Notes under the pieces: model-generated
Told to the model about the DNA's origin: nothing
The model's input: only the letters and a program-made list of their open reading frames with translations
The model's database searches: none
Assembly (NCBI GenBank): GCA_902363515.1
Contig: CABJAN010000008.1
Location: 1-64,000, forward strand
DNA: 64,000 nucleotides
Origin: Bacillota bacterium
GTDB lineage: Bacteria; Bacillota; Clostridia; Lachnospirales; Lachnospiraceae
Reading direction: 5' to 3'
In this document: positions 8,473 through 17,106 of the stretch, in pieces
How positions within the stretch are numbered: position 1 is the stretch's first letter
Layout: each line of letters begins with the position of its first letter
Made by a program: the position numbers and the translations under genes

Positions 8473-8640
8473 GATAGAAGTCTCCTTTTTATCCTTAAAT
8501 TTTTTGTTTTCCTTGTTGACATCCATCACTATAAAGATGTTTTGTAAAATCACCAACCATAAAACCGTTAAATATATGTAAAATCCCAAAATCTCTTATT
8601 TAACATGGAGATTTTACATATTCTTTCGTTTACAATTTAC
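8473..8640 (-). promoter_or_regulatory. pstS leader with candidate Pho boxes
   Basis: Upstream of pstS the minus strand has a TATAGT -10-like element near 8530-8540 without a good -35. It is preceded by several TTTACA/TTTAAC-like hexamers spaced roughly 9-11 bases. Repeats of this type upstream of a weak -35 are what PhoB/PhoP-activated promoters look like. The exact boxes were not scored. Confidence 0.35.
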
Positions 8641-8849
8641 ACCATATTATTGTAAACCTTAATTTTCTGATTATTTTACGAATTTTATCTGTAATTCGGT
8701 GAATTTTGCATGGGCTTGTTAAAAAATTGACTTTTAAAATGTCAATGGGAATCCGCCTTTTTTCCCCATAAAAAGCCTTTTTATAACATATGAACAAAAC
8801 CTTTGTTCTTTATCAAATTATGTAAATCACATTCTTCCACACACATTTT

Positions 8850-8944
8850 TGTGGATAATGTGGATAACTTAGTGTATAACTTTACTTTTCCACTGTTTCA
8901 AGGGTTTTTCCATGTGGATAATTTTGAGGACAAATTGTGGGTAA
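8850..8944 (+). promoter_or_regulatory. DnaA-box cluster A
   Basis: TGTGGATAA, the reverse complement of the consensus DnaA box TTATCCACA, occurs exactly at 8850-8858, 8859-8867 and 8913-8921. A one-mismatch copy (TGTGGGTAA) lies at 8936-8944. The first two abut without spacing and all share one orientation. No dnaA, dnaN or rpmH is nearby, so this is not the usual origin context. Confidence 0.7.
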
Positions 8945-9092
8945 TTCTACATACTTCGACTTTTTTTGTATATAATTTACAATCGTGAATATTCTGACAA
9001 CTTCCGCCCCGAATCCTTCGTTTTCCTGTCAATAATTTGCGTAATTTTGCGGGTTACATTTTATCTCCTTTTTATGTAACCTAAAATCAAAA

Positions 9093-9166
9093 AAAGAACT
9101 ACAGTACCAAAACATATGAAGAACATGAATACTGTTCTCCATATGCTTTCAATACTATAGTTCTTT
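9093..9166. terminator. Large imperfect palindrome, probable terminator
   Basis: Outer arms AAAGAACTACAGTA (9093-9106) and TACTATAGTTCTTT (9153-9166) pair with one mismatch. Inner arms CATATG and GAACA pair again, giving a 74-base hairpin. A T-run follows on both strands. It lies 34 bases after the stop of the minus-strand lipoprotein gene and could terminate it, but it is much longer than a normal terminator. Confidence 0.55.
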
Positions 9167-9200
9167 CTTAATTTTTTAAAATTACATTGTGCTTTTTGTT

Positions 9201-10448
9201 TTACCTTCCTTCTCCCAGCGGAAGTGATTCTGGTATGGATTCAGGGGCTTGTTGCGTGTAGGCAGTGAGCTGCTCCGGACTGTTGGACAGTTCAATTTCC
9301 CGGATGAGCCCCAGGTCTTTGTCTGTGAAAATACGGATAAAATTTTTCTTCGTATTGTCTGTGTATATATAATAGGAAGTTCCCTGTTCTTCTTTCTGGG
9401 TTTCCAGGGGAATCCCATCCAGCAATAGCTTCATGTTTTCTTCTGTCATTCCCAGTGTAATTCCTTTTCCTATAGTAATGGGAACCTTTACCACATCAAA
9501 ATCACCGGAAATTTTAGTTACAAAGGCATGCTTTGCGGAAACTGTCTGATTGCTGTAATTTTTCACCACTGCATACAAAACCGTACCTTCCTGTTCCAGA
9601 GTAACATACCCATGCCGTCCTGCTTTTACATAAGAATCTGAGCCTTCTTCCTGGATTTTCCACCCATTCTTCACAAATTCTGATACAGGCGCCGGAATCT
9701 CATACATTTCTCTTCCATAAGAGACAATATAATCCGCCGGATTTTCCGTAAGTTTCTGAGGCGTTTCATAGGCGGTCACTTCTTCCGGGGTTTCCCTGCT
9801 GATTTCCTCTTCTTCTGAAACCGGCTCCCTGTAATTTTTCAGCACTGCTTTTTGCAAAATTTCCTCCTCTGTGTCAAAAACCAGTTCTGCCTTCTTATAC
9901 GTTCCAAATTCATAGGTCACATAAAGCTCTTCCTTTTCACTGTATTCATCTGTTGGCGTTCCATAGGCCTCTGTTACCTGGATTAATGATGATTTTCCAA
10001 GAGTAATGCCTCCTGGAAGCTGACAGACGCTTCCGTCTTTTTCATAAGTCAGCGTGATTCCCCCTACATAGCAGTCCATCACCTGGGTTTCCTTTCCCTC
10101 CAGATTCACCAAATCCACTGTAAGCTGCTTTTCTCCCTGTTTTAAAACTTCTCCTTCAATATAAGAATCTGTCTCCAACATAGCTTTTTGTTTCTCTTCT
10201 GGATATTCCCATCCCTGTCTAATCCATTCCTGAATTCTGGATGGAAGGCTTTTTACTTCTCCGTCTATAGCAAATTGAAAATCATATAAATTTCCGGAAA
10301 TTTCCACCGGATATTCCTGGATTTCCTCTTCTTTGGCATCAGTCTCTTCCTCTTTTGGAAACGGTACAGGCTCTTCTTCCTGTCCCCGGCATCCTCCACA
10401 GCCCAAAAGAGCTGCAGCAAGAAGCAATAGCATCCACTTCTTCTTCAA
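9201..10448 (-). CDS. Lipoprotein with two tandem copies of an unknown domain
   Basis: I chose the TTG at 10448, since GGAAGGGG lies 8 bases upstream and the frame then starts with a lipoprotein signal (KKKWMLLLLAAALLGC). This gives 415 residues. After a glutamate-rich linker there are two related domains of about 140-150 residues (roughly 60-220 and 265-400). Each goes from a short strand through a xxxWxxQGW or xxxKNGW helix motif to a PxxITLGKS or PITIGKGITLG motif and a final beta region. No catalytic motif is visible. It probably sits on the outer face of the membrane. The function is unknown. Confidence 0.7.
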   Translation of the reverse strand: MKKKWMLLLLAAALLGCGGCRGQEEEPVPFPKEEETDAKEEEIQEYPVEISGNLYDFQFAIDGEVKSLPSRIQEWIRQGWEYPEEKQKAMLETDSYIEGEVLKQGEKQLTVDLVNLEGKETQVMDCYVGGITLTYEKDGSVCQLPGGITLGKSSLIQVTEAYGTPTDEYSEKEELYVTYEFGTYKKAELVFDTEEEILQKAVLKNYREPVSEEEEISRETPEEVTAYETPQKLTENPADYIVSYGREMYEIPAPVSEFVKNGWKIQEEGSDSYVKAGRHGYVTLEQEGTVLYAVVKNYSNQTVSAKHAFVTKISGDFDVVKVPITIGKGITLGMTEENMKLLLDGIPLETQKEEQGTSYYIYTDNTKKNFIRIFTDKDLGLIREIELSNSPEQLTAYTQQAPESIPESLPLGEGR

Positions 10449-10609
10449 ATAAACATCCCCTTCCTGGATTTTTGCACATCCTGTTTCTAAGTTTTCCCTA
10501 CATAGAGAAATCTTAACACAAAGAACCGTAGTTTTCCAAGAAAAATACGCATACCCCTTCATTTTTTTCATAAACTGTAAAAAGATTTCAAATGTCCAAG
10601 GAGTTTCTC

Positions 10610-12388
10610 TTGAAAGCCTTTTTATCAAAAAAACGTCACCTTGTCATCCTGGGTCTGATTTTGCTTCTGTGTTTTGGGATTTCTGTTTTTTGTCTGCGAC
10701 ATCCTTTTTCTCAAGATGCCAGATTCCAGCGTTTTACAGACCGGATTGCCCTGGAAGAGTTCTCTTCCAATACCCTGAATCTGCATTATACTCTGGCGTA
10801 TCCACAAGATTACGGTATAAAAGATTACACCATCAGTCTTGGAACCATGGAGCCTGATGTACTGAAACAAAGCGGTAAACAACTAGCCGCTCTGCAAAAA
10901 AAGCTGGAAGATTTCTCTTATGAAAATTTATCTTCCGAAAACCGCATGATTTACGATATGCTCCGGCTGGATTTTTCCCTGCAGCTTTCTGCTGCTGATT
11001 TCTATCTTCTCCAGGAACCCCTTGGACCCAATCTTGGGATTCAGGCTCAGCTCCCTGCTCTTTTGGCTGAATATACTTTCCGTGTTCCCCAGGATATACA
11101 AGACTATTTTTCTCTTCTGACCTGTATTCCTGAATATTTCAACAGCATCCTGGAATTTGAAAAAGAAAAATCTGCTCAGGGACTTTTTATGAATGACACT
11201 TGTGCCAAAGGCATTATTCAGCAGTGTACTGCCTTTTCTTCTCAAAAAGAAGAAAATTTCCTGGATGTCATGTTTGAAGAACAGCTTGCAGACCTGAAAC
11301 AGCAGAAAGTCATCACCCAAAAACAGGCTGACTCTTATAAGTCTATGCATAAAAAGCTTTTAAAAAAATGTGTATTTCCTGCCTATGAGAATCTGGCAGA
11401 AGGTTTGGAGAAGCTTTGCGGTACAGGAAAAAATTGGGGAGGTCTCTGCCATCTTCCCGATGGCGCCCAGTATTATGAGTATCTCCTGAAAAATAATGTG
11501 GGAGATTTCCGTCCGATTCCAGAGATTCAGCAACGGCTTATGGAACAGCTAAAAGCGGATACCATGGCAATCCAAAATCTCCTTCAGCAAGACCCGTCTC
11601 TGTTCTCCAAGGCTGCAAAGCTGACCCAAAGCACAACCTATTCTCCTCAGGAAATGCTTGCTTATTTGAACCAAACCATGACCCGGGATTTTCCTTCTCT
11701 GAAAGCCCCTGATTATGAGGTAAAAGCAGTTCCAAAAGCAATGGAGGACTTTTCAAGCCCTGCTTTTTATCTCACTCCACCCTTAGATACTTTGTCACCA
11801 AATGCTATTTACATCAATGGCGCCAGTCAGGTCTCTGAAGCAGAACTCTTCACCACTCTGGCTCATGAAGGATTTCCCGGACATTTGTATCAGACCTTAT
11901 ATTTTGGCAGACAACAGCCCTCCCTTATCCGGGAATTTCTGGGATGCAGCGGCTATGTGGAAGGTTGGGCTACCTATGTGGAATCCATGGCTTATGGCTA
12001 CGGAGCAGAATTTTTGAACATTTCTCCCCAGGTGATGGAACTTTTAAACCGAAACCGTTCTATAAGTCTGTGCCTGTACTCCATTCTGGATATTGGAATT
12101 CATTATCAGGGCTGGACCCTCCAGGAGGTTACCAACACCCTCTCCTCCTTTGGTATTGCTTCCCAGGAAATATGCCACGAAATTTTTCAGTACATTGTGG
12201 AAAATCCTACTAATTACTTAAAGTATTACCTTGGTTTCTTAAACTTCACAGACCTTCGCACCACAGTGGAAAACAAAAAAGGAACCGACTTCCAGCTAAA
12301 AGATTTTCATCAAAAAATCCTGGAAATCGGTCCCGCACCCTTCCCGGTGGTAAAAAAATATCTTCTTTTCCAATATGAAACTCCATGA
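10610..12388 (+). CDS. DUF885 family protein, membrane-anchored putative metallopeptidase
   Basis: The 592-residue protein has an N-terminal membrane anchor (about residues 10-30, HLVILGLILLLCFG) and a large helical DUF885 domain. The motif TLAHEGFPGHLYQ, with its HExxxxH-like arrangement, and a downstream EGWATYVE glutamate resemble a zinc-peptidase site. The family is related to carboxypeptidase-like enzymes, but substrates are mostly unknown. The start is TTG 10610, because AAGGAG lies exactly six bases upstream. An ATG at 10592 in frame lacks a ribosome site. It is divergent from the lipoprotein gene. Confidence 0.82.
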   Translation: MKAFLSKKRHLVILGLILLLCFGISVFCLRHPFSQDARFQRFTDRIALEEFSSNTLNLHYTLAYPQDYGIKDYTISLGTMEPDVLKQSGKQLAALQKKLEDFSYENLSSENRMIYDMLRLDFSLQLSAADFYLLQEPLGPNLGIQAQLPALLAEYTFRVPQDIQDYFSLLTCIPEYFNSILEFEKEKSAQGLFMNDTCAKGIIQQCTAFSSQKEENFLDVMFEEQLADLKQQKVITQKQADSYKSMHKKLLKKCVFPAYENLAEGLEKLCGTGKNWGGLCHLPDGAQYYEYLLKNNVGDFRPIPEIQQRLMEQLKADTMAIQNLLQQDPSLFSKAAKLTQSTTYSPQEMLAYLNQTMTRDFPSLKAPDYEVKAVPKAMEDFSSPAFYLTPPLDTLSPNAIYINGASQVSEAELFTTLAHEGFPGHLYQTLYFGRQQPSLIREFLGCSGYVEGWATYVESMAYGYGAEFLNISPQVMELLNRNRSISLCLYSILDIGIHYQGWTLQEVTNTLSSFGIASQEICHEIFQYIVENPTNYLKYYLGFLNFTDLRTTVENKKGTDFQLKDFHQKILEIGPAPFPVVKKYLLFQYETP

Positions 12389-12396
12389 TATCAATC

Positions 12397-12457
12397 AACT
12401 AAGAGCTGGGATACAAAATAATAATCAAAAATATTTATACAGTTCCAGCTCTTATTT
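12397..12457. terminator. Convergent terminator overlapping the MarR stop codon
   Basis: AAGAGCTGG (12401-12409) pairs with CCAGCTCTT (12445-12453) around a 35-base loop between the convergent DUF885 and MarR genes. The loop contains the 18-base arm also found at 940-1034. The large AT-rich loop makes it an unusual terminator. Confidence 0.45.
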
Positions 12458-12895
12458 CTTCTGATAGGAGTCAAAAAATGTTCTCAGATTCAGCAGGGAT
12501 TTCACAAGAATTTCCTGCTCCTGCTCATTTAAATCCTTCACCAGCGCCTGAATCATGCCTTCGTGGAATTTCCTGTGATGCCTGTTTGCTGCTTTTCCTT
12601 TCTCCGTAAGAGAAATAAGAACTACCCTTCGATCTTCTTCGCTTCTGATCCTGTGTACATAACCTTTTTTCACCAGGTTATTCATGGCTATAGTCAGAGT
12701 TCCAACTGTCACAGATAACAGTTTGGCTACAGATGACATATTTTTGGAGCCTTCCTCCCCAATGGCTTCCATAATATGCATATCATTCACCGAAATATCC
12801 TGAAACTCTGAAGTAATCAACGCTTTTTCTTCTATATCCATAATCTCCTGAAACAACTTTACCAAAACATCATGAAAGACTTCAAAATGCTCCAT
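12452..12895 (-). CDS. MarR-family transcriptional regulator (FabT-like)
   Basis: This 147-residue winged-helix regulator has the MarR core at about 35-110 (NMSSVAKLLSVTVGTLTIAMNNLVKKGYV recognition region and RSEEDRRVVLISLTEKG wing). The sequence style (DMHIMEAIG, SVTVGTLT) resembles FabT regulators of fatty-acid synthesis, but no fab genes are nearby. An inverted repeat TTTTGA-N3-TCAAAA lies 68 bases upstream of its start and fits autoregulation. The family is certain; the FabT role is inference. Confidence 0.88.
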   Translation of the reverse strand: MEHFEVFHDVLVKLFQEIMDIEEKALITSEFQDISVNDMHIMEAIGEEGSKNMSSVAKLLSVTVGTLTIAMNNLVKKGYVHRIRSEEDRRVVLISLTEKGKAANRHHRKFHEGMIQALVKDLNEQEQEILVKSLLNLRTFFDSYQKK

Positions 12896-12926
12896 TTCAT
12901 CACCCCTTTTCCACTCTGATTCCTTT

Positions 12927-12955
12927 ATTATAGCTGATTTTCACTGGAAAGACAA
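12927..12955 (-). promoter_or_regulatory. Promoter of the MarR gene
   Basis: On the minus strand TTGTCT (12950-12955) and TATAAT (12927-12932) are separated by 17 bases. The ATG lies about 32 bases after the -10. Confidence 0.75.
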
Positions 12956-12962
12956 TGAGATT

Positions 12963-12977
12963 TTTTGATACTCAAAA
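12963..12977. promoter_or_regulatory. Candidate MarR/FabT operator
   Basis: TTTTGATACTCAAAA is a perfect palindrome with a 3-base centre. It lies 7 bases upstream of the -35 of the MarR promoter. TTTGA-N3-TCAAA resembles the FabT-type box as I remember it. Confidence 0.5.
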
Positions 12978-12978
12978 C

Positions 12979-13008
12979 AAAAGAGCCATCGCAGTGCGAC
13001 AGCCCTTC
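12979..13008 (-). terminator. Terminator of the pduL transcript
   Basis: On the minus strand AAGGGCTGTCGCA pairs with TGCGATGGCTCTT, including G-U pairs, and TTTTGTTTT follows. It lies 18 bases after the pduL stop. Confidence 0.7.
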
Positions 13009-13025
13009 CATAATTTTCTGATTTC

Positions 13026-13598
13026 TTATTTTACGATCATTTCTCCGTAGCATTCTCTTGCAGGAGCCAGAGCATTTGCTTCGTCTGTATCAATGTGTGC
13101 TGCTGTTGCGTAAGAAGCGCTTACACGAACTACTACATCACCAAAAGTAAGGCTTCTTCCGTTTGGAGATTCAATAGCCAGTTCTACAATCTGTTTGTCA
13201 GCAACGCCTGCTTTTTCAGCGTCTTCCGGAGTCATATGTACGTGACGTTTTGCAGCGATAACGCCTTCTGTCAGTTCTACTTCACCTGCAGGTCCTACTA
13301 ATTTACAAGCGCCGGAACCTGCGATATCTCCAGACTCACGAATAGGAGCAGTTACACCGATGCTTCTTGCATCTGTAAGAGAAATTTCAACCTGTGTATC
13401 TTTTCTCACTGGTCCTAAAACAGACATTTTCAGACTGCTCTTTGGTCCAACTACTTCTACTTTTTCTTCACAGGCAAACTGTCCTGGCTGGCTTAACATT
13501 TTTTTCACTGTTAATTCATGGCCTGCTCCAAAAAGGATTTCCAGATGTTCCTGAGATAAATGCAGATGTCTTGCAGATGTTTCAACTAATACTTTCAT
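13026..13598 (-). CDS. pduL: Phosphate acyltransferase PduL-type
   Basis: PduL-type phosphotransacylases interconvert acyl-CoA and acyl-phosphate and use zinc. The 190-residue protein has the two-barrel pattern, with HLHLS (after SAR) and AKRHVHMTPEDA as the two His-x-His metal motifs. It starts directly at MKVLVETSARHLHLS, so no microcompartment encapsulation peptide is visible. No pdu or eut shell genes are nearby. It may therefore serve as a housekeeping phosphotransacetylase in fermentation, supplying acetyl-phosphate. The start at 13598 has GGAGG 8 bases upstream. Confidence 0.9.
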   Translation of the reverse strand: MKVLVETSARHLHLSQEHLEILFGAGHELTVKKMLSQPGQFACEEKVEVVGPKSSLKMSVLGPVRKDTQVEISLTDARSIGVTAPIRESGDIAGSGACKLVGPAGEVELTEGVIAAKRHVHMTPEDAEKAGVADKQIVELAIESPNGRSLTFGDVVVRVSASYATAAHIDTDEANALAPARECYGEMIVK

Positions 13599-13669
13599 TT
13601 TAAGTTCCTCCACTTTTGAGATAATTTTCACTACTTCTAATTATAGCTTTTTCCCAAGGCTTGTCAATG

Positions 13670-14287
13670 TTAATTTTTTTCTGACAGCCGGTTCTTCAAA
13701 TAGTCATATTCTTCCATAATGCTTCGGGTAATCTCGTCCTCCCCAAAAGCATTGTCCGGGTGATAAATCCGAAACAGGGCATTATAACGTTTCTTCAGCT
13801 CCTCTGTAGTCTTAATCCCTTTAAAATAATGAATGTGAAACTCTGAATCATCGGTGTCCTGTCCCTTATATCCATCTTCAAAGGCAGACCACTGGTAATC
13901 CGGACGCTTATAAAAACTTTTCCAGTTCTGGGAATTTCCCATATAGAACTTCCAAATCCAGCTACAGACAGATTCCAGCACTACCATGACCATAGCCACT
14001 CCTGCTGCCGGCACATAAAACAATCCTCCTGCCACAGCCATGGTAAGGATAATTGCCGGAATTCCCGGACCATTTCCACGAATCTGCAGCAAAATCTCCA
14101 CCAACGCCCCCATGGAGATTACCACAGCGGACAAAATGCAGACAAAAGAAACAACTGTACCGCAGACCTTCAGAAAAAACTGAAGACACCGAATCAGGGT
14201 GAACAGCAGTACAGCCGGAATTGCCAACACAATTTTTAAAATAAACACCAAAATTTTCCAAAATTTTCTGTTATCTGTTTTTTTCAT
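13670..14287 (-). CDS. Membrane protein with C-terminal J domain
   Basis: This 205-residue protein has three predicted transmembrane segments in the first 110 residues, then a cytoplasmic part ending in a truncated DnaJ-type domain (ELKKRYNALFRIYHPDNAFG with the HPD motif, then a helix MEEYDYLKNRL). J domains recruit and stimulate DnaK. A membrane-anchored J protein would bring DnaK to the membrane. No zinc finger or substrate-binding domain is present. It lies between hisE and pduL in the same direction. Its partners are unknown. Confidence 0.75.
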   Translation of the reverse strand: MKKTDNRKFWKILVFILKIVLAIPAVLLFTLIRCLQFFLKVCGTVVSFVCILSAVVISMGALVEILLQIRGNGPGIPAIILTMAVAGGLFYVPAAGVAMVMVVLESVCSWIWKFYMGNSQNWKSFYKRPDYQWSAFEDGYKGQDTDDSEFHIHYFKGIKTTEELKKRYNALFRIYHPDNAFGEDEITRSIMEEYDYLKNRLSEKN

Positions 14288-14366
14288 ATTTTACCTTCTG
14301 TTCTGTTAAAATGCGTTCCCTCAAAAACAGTTTACCACATTCCAGAAAATTTTCACAGGCTATTTT

Positions 14367-14693
14367 TTAAGAGCAGTGGTCACTGGTATGAAATTGTTTC
14401 AGATTCCCGATTTTTGCCCGTCTCTGCTCCAGAATCTCTTCAATTTCTTTCAAAGAAATTCCAGATTCCACCAACATCACAATAAGATGATAAAGCAAAT
14501 CGCACACCTCATTGGCTGTGTCTTCCGGTATTCCGTTTTTCGCGGCAATGATCACCTCACTGCATTCTTCCCCGCATTTTTTCAAAATCTTGTCCAGCCC
14601 CTGCTCAAACAAATAGCAGGTATAGGAGCCTTCCTGTTTCTTCTCTTTTCTCTCCAGGGCTACCTGATACAGCCCTTCCATCACATCCATCAT
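14367..14693 (-). CDS. hisE: Phosphoribosyl-ATP pyrophosphatase
   Basis: HisE hydrolyses phosphoribosyl-ATP to phosphoribosyl-AMP, the second step of histidine synthesis. The 108-residue MazG-fold protein has [16 protein letters not shown] and [14 protein letters not shown] metal-binding helices. The ATG at 14693 overlaps the hisI stop (ATGA) and has AAGGAG 8 bases upstream. It is the last gene of the his operon. HisI and HisE are separate proteins here, whereas many bacteria fuse them. Confidence 0.94.
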   Translation of the reverse strand: MMDVMEGLYQVALERKEKKQEGSYTCYLFEQGLDKILKKCGEECSEVIIAAKNGIPEDTANEVCDLLYHLIVMLVESGISLKEIEEILEQRRAKIGNLKQFHTSDHCS

Positions 14694-15022
14694 ACTTCTC
14701 TCTCCTTCCATACTTCCCTGAAAAAGCAACTGTGAGCCCCTGTGTGACAGGCCGCCCCTGTCTGAACCACTGTAATCAGCAGTGTATCCTGGTCACAGTC
14801 TCCCTTTATGTCAACTACCTTCTGTACATGCCCGGAGGTTGCCCCTTTATTCCACAATTCCTGTCTGGAGCGGCTGTAAAACCAGGTATATCCGGTTTCC
14901 AGAGTCTTTTTGAAACTTTCCTGATTCATATAAGCCAGCATCAGCACTTCCCCGGTGTCTTTTTCCTGTACAATAACCGGAAGCAGCTCACTTTTCTTAA
15001 AATATTCTTCTATATTTATCAT
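14690..15022 (-). CDS. hisI: Phosphoribosyl-AMP cyclohydrolase
   Basis: HisI opens the adenine ring of phosphoribosyl-AMP using zinc. The 110-residue protein has [35 protein letters not shown] and a D-C-D-QDTLL region, and the metal ligands lie in GDCDQD and [13 protein letters not shown] prefer ATG 15022 (AGAAGG 8 bases upstream). A GTG at 15031 that overlaps the hisF stop is the alternative. Confidence 0.93.
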   Translation of the reverse strand: MINIEEYFKKSELLPVIVQEKDTGEVLMLAYMNQESFKKTLETGYTWFYSRSRQELWNKGATSGHVQKVVDIKGDCDQDTLLITVVQTGAACHTGAHSCFFREVWKEREV

Positions 15023-15027
15023 CTCTT

Positions 15028-15786
15028 TCACCTTCTCACTGGAATCTCATGTTCAGCCAGATGCTCTTTTACCTCTTGTACTGTCAGTTCCCGAAAATGA
15101 AAGAGAGAAGCCGCCAGAGCCGCATCCGCCCCGGTCTCCTCAAAGACCTGGGAAAAATGCTCCAGCCTGCCGCACCCGCCACTGGCAATCACCGGAACAC
15201 TCACCACACTGCACACTGCCCTTAAAAGCTCCAAATCGAATCCTTCTCTGCATCCGTCTGTATCCATGGAAGTCAGCAGGATTTCCCCTGCTCCCAGCTC
15301 CTGACACCTCTTCGCCCATTCCACAGCATCAAGCCCTGTATCCTTTCTTCCTCCATGTACCACCACTTTGAAGTTTCCTTTTTCATCACGTTTTGCGTCA
15401 ATGGCAGCTACCACACACTGGCTCCCAAAGATTTCTGCTGCCTGGGAAATCAGCTCCGGATTCTTTACTGCTGCGGAATTGACTGAAACTTTGTCTGCTC
15501 CTGCTCTTAAAATTTCCCGAAAGTCCTCTACACTTCTAATGCCGCCGCCTACGGTCAGAGGAACAAATACATGCTCTGCTGTCTTTCGTACTACGTCCAC
15601 CATGGTACGCCTGCCTTCATAAGTGGCAGTAATATCCAGAAAACAAATTTCATCTGCCCCCTGCCGATCATACTCCATGGCACATTCCACAGGGTCTCCC
15701 ACTTCCCGGATTCCCACAAAATTTACACCTTTTACCACCTTGCCGTCCCGCACATCCAGGCAAGGAATAATTCTCTTTGCAAGCAT
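15028..15786 (-). CDS. hisF: Imidazole glycerol phosphate synthase, cyclase subunit
   Basis: HisF is the (beta/alpha)8 barrel that uses ammonia from HisH to form imidazole glycerol phosphate and AICAR. The 252-residue protein starts [20 protein letters not shown]. It has the catalytic Asp in CLDV and Asp in LLTSMDTDG, and phosphate-binding glycines in GGGIRS and ASGGCG. Start 15786 lies 1 base after the hisA stop and has AGGTGG upstream. It pairs with hisH two genes upstream. Confidence 0.96.
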   Translation of the reverse strand: MLAKRIIPCLDVRDGKVVKGVNFVGIREVGDPVECAMEYDRQGADEICFLDITATYEGRRTMVDVVRKTAEHVFVPLTVGGGIRSVEDFREILRAGADKVSVNSAAVKNPELISQAAEIFGSQCVVAAIDAKRDEKGNFKVVVHGGRKDTGLDAVEWAKRCQELGAGEILLTSMDTDGCREGFDLELLRAVCSVVSVPVIASGGCGRLEHFSQVFEETGADAALAASLFHFRELTVQEVKEHLAEHEIPVRR

Positions 15787-15787
15787 G

Positions 15788-16504
15788 TCACCCACCTGCC
15801 TTTTCTATAGCTTCCTTTAAATCTAAATTTCCAGAATAAAGAGCCTTGCCGCAGATACAGCCATACAGCCCCAAATCCCGGCATGCCTTTATATCTTCCA
15901 GGGAGCGCACCCCTCCGCTGGCAATAATATTACAGGACACAGTATGATTTAGGTGTTCCAACTGTTCCAGATTCACTCCTTCTAAGGTTCCGTCTCTGGA
16001 AATGTCTGTATAAATTATGGTTTTCACACCAGCCTGCTCCATCTCCATAGCCAGCTCCAGATAATGTACAGAACTGCTCTCCAGCCATCCTTCGGTGGCT
16101 ACCATGCCATTTCTGGCGTCAATCCCCACAGCAATCCGGCTCCCAAATTCTTTTACTGCTTCTTTTACCAGTCCTGGATTTTTCACTGCTGCAGAGCCCA
16201 GGATAATTCTGGAAATTCCCTGGGAGAGATACCATTCTATGGTTTTCATATCCCGGATGCCTCCTCCAAGTTCTACTTTCATCCCGGATTCTGCCGCTAC
16301 TTTTACAAAAATATCCTGATTCACCGGACAGGCTTCCTTGGCTCCGTTCAAATCCACCATGTGAATCCACTTAGCTCCCGCCCTGGCAAAAGCCTCTGCT
16401 GTCTCAAACGGGTCCTCTGCCACCTTACAGGCAGTGTTATAATCTCCTTTTACCAGCCGGACGCAGGCTTTATCTTTCATATCTATTGCAGGTAATATAA
16501 TCAT
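15788..16504 (-). CDS. hisA: Phosphoribosylformimino-5-aminoimidazole carboxamide ribotide isomerase
   Basis: HisA performs the Amadori rearrangement of ProFAR to PRFAR. The 238-residue barrel starts [21 protein letters not shown]. The catalytic Asp lies in PAID and in YTDISRDGT, and phosphate-binding loops are GGGIRD and ASGGVRS. It overlaps the hisH stop by an ATGA. It is a half-barrel duplication homologous to the neighbouring HisF. Confidence 0.95.
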   Translation of the reverse strand: MIILPAIDMKDKACVRLVKGDYNTACKVAEDPFETAEAFARAGAKWIHMVDLNGAKEACPVNQDIFVKVAAESGMKVELGGGIRDMKTIEWYLSQGISRIILGSAAVKNPGLVKEAVKEFGSRIAVGIDARNGMVATEGWLESSSVHYLELAMEMEQAGVKTIIYTDISRDGTLEGVNLEQLEHLNHTVSCNIIASGGVRSLEDIKACRDLGLYGCICGKALYSGNLDLKEAIEKAGG

Positions 16505-17106
16505 TTCTCCACCAACCTTGCGAAATTCTCCAACATCTTCAGTCCTCTGGCTCCACTTTTTTCAGGATGATACTGCGTTCCATACACCATCCCCTTATGA
16601 ACCAGCGCCGGTATTTGCTCCCCATATTCTGTATAACAGGAAATATAGTCATCCTCTGTATCTGCCCGGAAGGAATGTACGAAATATACATAGGTATGTT
16701 CCTCTATTCCCTCTGTCATGGCACAAGGATGCAGAATCCTCAGATCGTTCCAGCCCATGTGCGGAATTTTAAGATTTTTCGCCTCTATGGACACCACGCG
16801 CCCGGGAATCAAACCAAGTCCCCTGGTTTCTTTAAATTCACAACTGCTTTCAAAGAGCAGCTGCATCCCCAGGCAGATTCCAAGAAGCGGTTTTTTTGCT
16901 GCTTCCGCGCAAATAACTGACGCCATGTCCTTTTCCTTCAGTTTTTCCATGGCATCCGGAAATGCCCCAACCCCCGGCAGAATCAGTCCGTCTGCCTTTT
17001 GAATGATTTCCCTGTCTTTTGCCATGCAGTTTTCCACTCCCAGAAAATCCAGAGCATTTTTCACACTAAACAGATTTCCGGCACCGTAATCAATTACTGC
17101 AATCAT
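16501..17106 (-). CDS. hisH: Imidazole glycerol phosphate synthase, glutaminase subunit
   Basis: HisH is a class I glutamine amidotransferase that delivers ammonia to HisF. The 201-residue protein has the nucleophile elbow GICLGMQLL (Cys near residue 80), the oxyanion region LPGVGAF, and the His-Glu pair in GTQYHPEKSG. ATG 17106 overlaps the hisB TGA and has AAGGAG 7 bases upstream. Confidence 0.95.
   Translation of the reverse strand: MIAVIDYGAGNLFSVKNALDFLGVENCMAKDREIIQKADGLILPGVGAFPDAMEKLKEKDMASVICAEAAKKPLLGICLGMQLLFESSCEFKETRGLGLIPGRVVSIEAKNLKIPHMGWNDLRILHPCAMTEGIEEHTYVYFVHSFRADTEDDYISCYTEYGEQIPALVHKGMVYGTQYHPEKSGARGLKMLENFARLVEK

Larger units (their letters stand above)
8640..9180. other. 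Non-coding stretch between pstS and the lipoprotein gene
   Basis: About 540 bases hold no convincing gene. The stretch contains the DnaA-box cluster at 8850-8944, a small palindrome GGTTACAT/ATGTAACC near 9053-9081 and the large palindrome at 9093-9166. It is AT-rich. The short plus-strand frame here reads through the repeated DnaA boxes and does not resemble a protein. Confidence 0.6.

Noticed and set aside
8803..8988. Plus-strand 61-codon frame between pstS and the lipoprotein gene
   Set aside because: It reads through the DnaA boxes as VDNVDNL repeats, has no ribosome site and no recognisable domain.
8640..9180. Chromosomal replication origin
   Set aside because: DnaA boxes exist, but no dnaA, dnaN, rpmH or clear unwinding element sits next to them, so a titration or regulatory cluster is the safer call.
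9182..9418. Minus-strand frame overlapping the lipoprotein gene
   Set aside because: Another frame of the true lipoprotein gene with no ribosome site and implausible composition.
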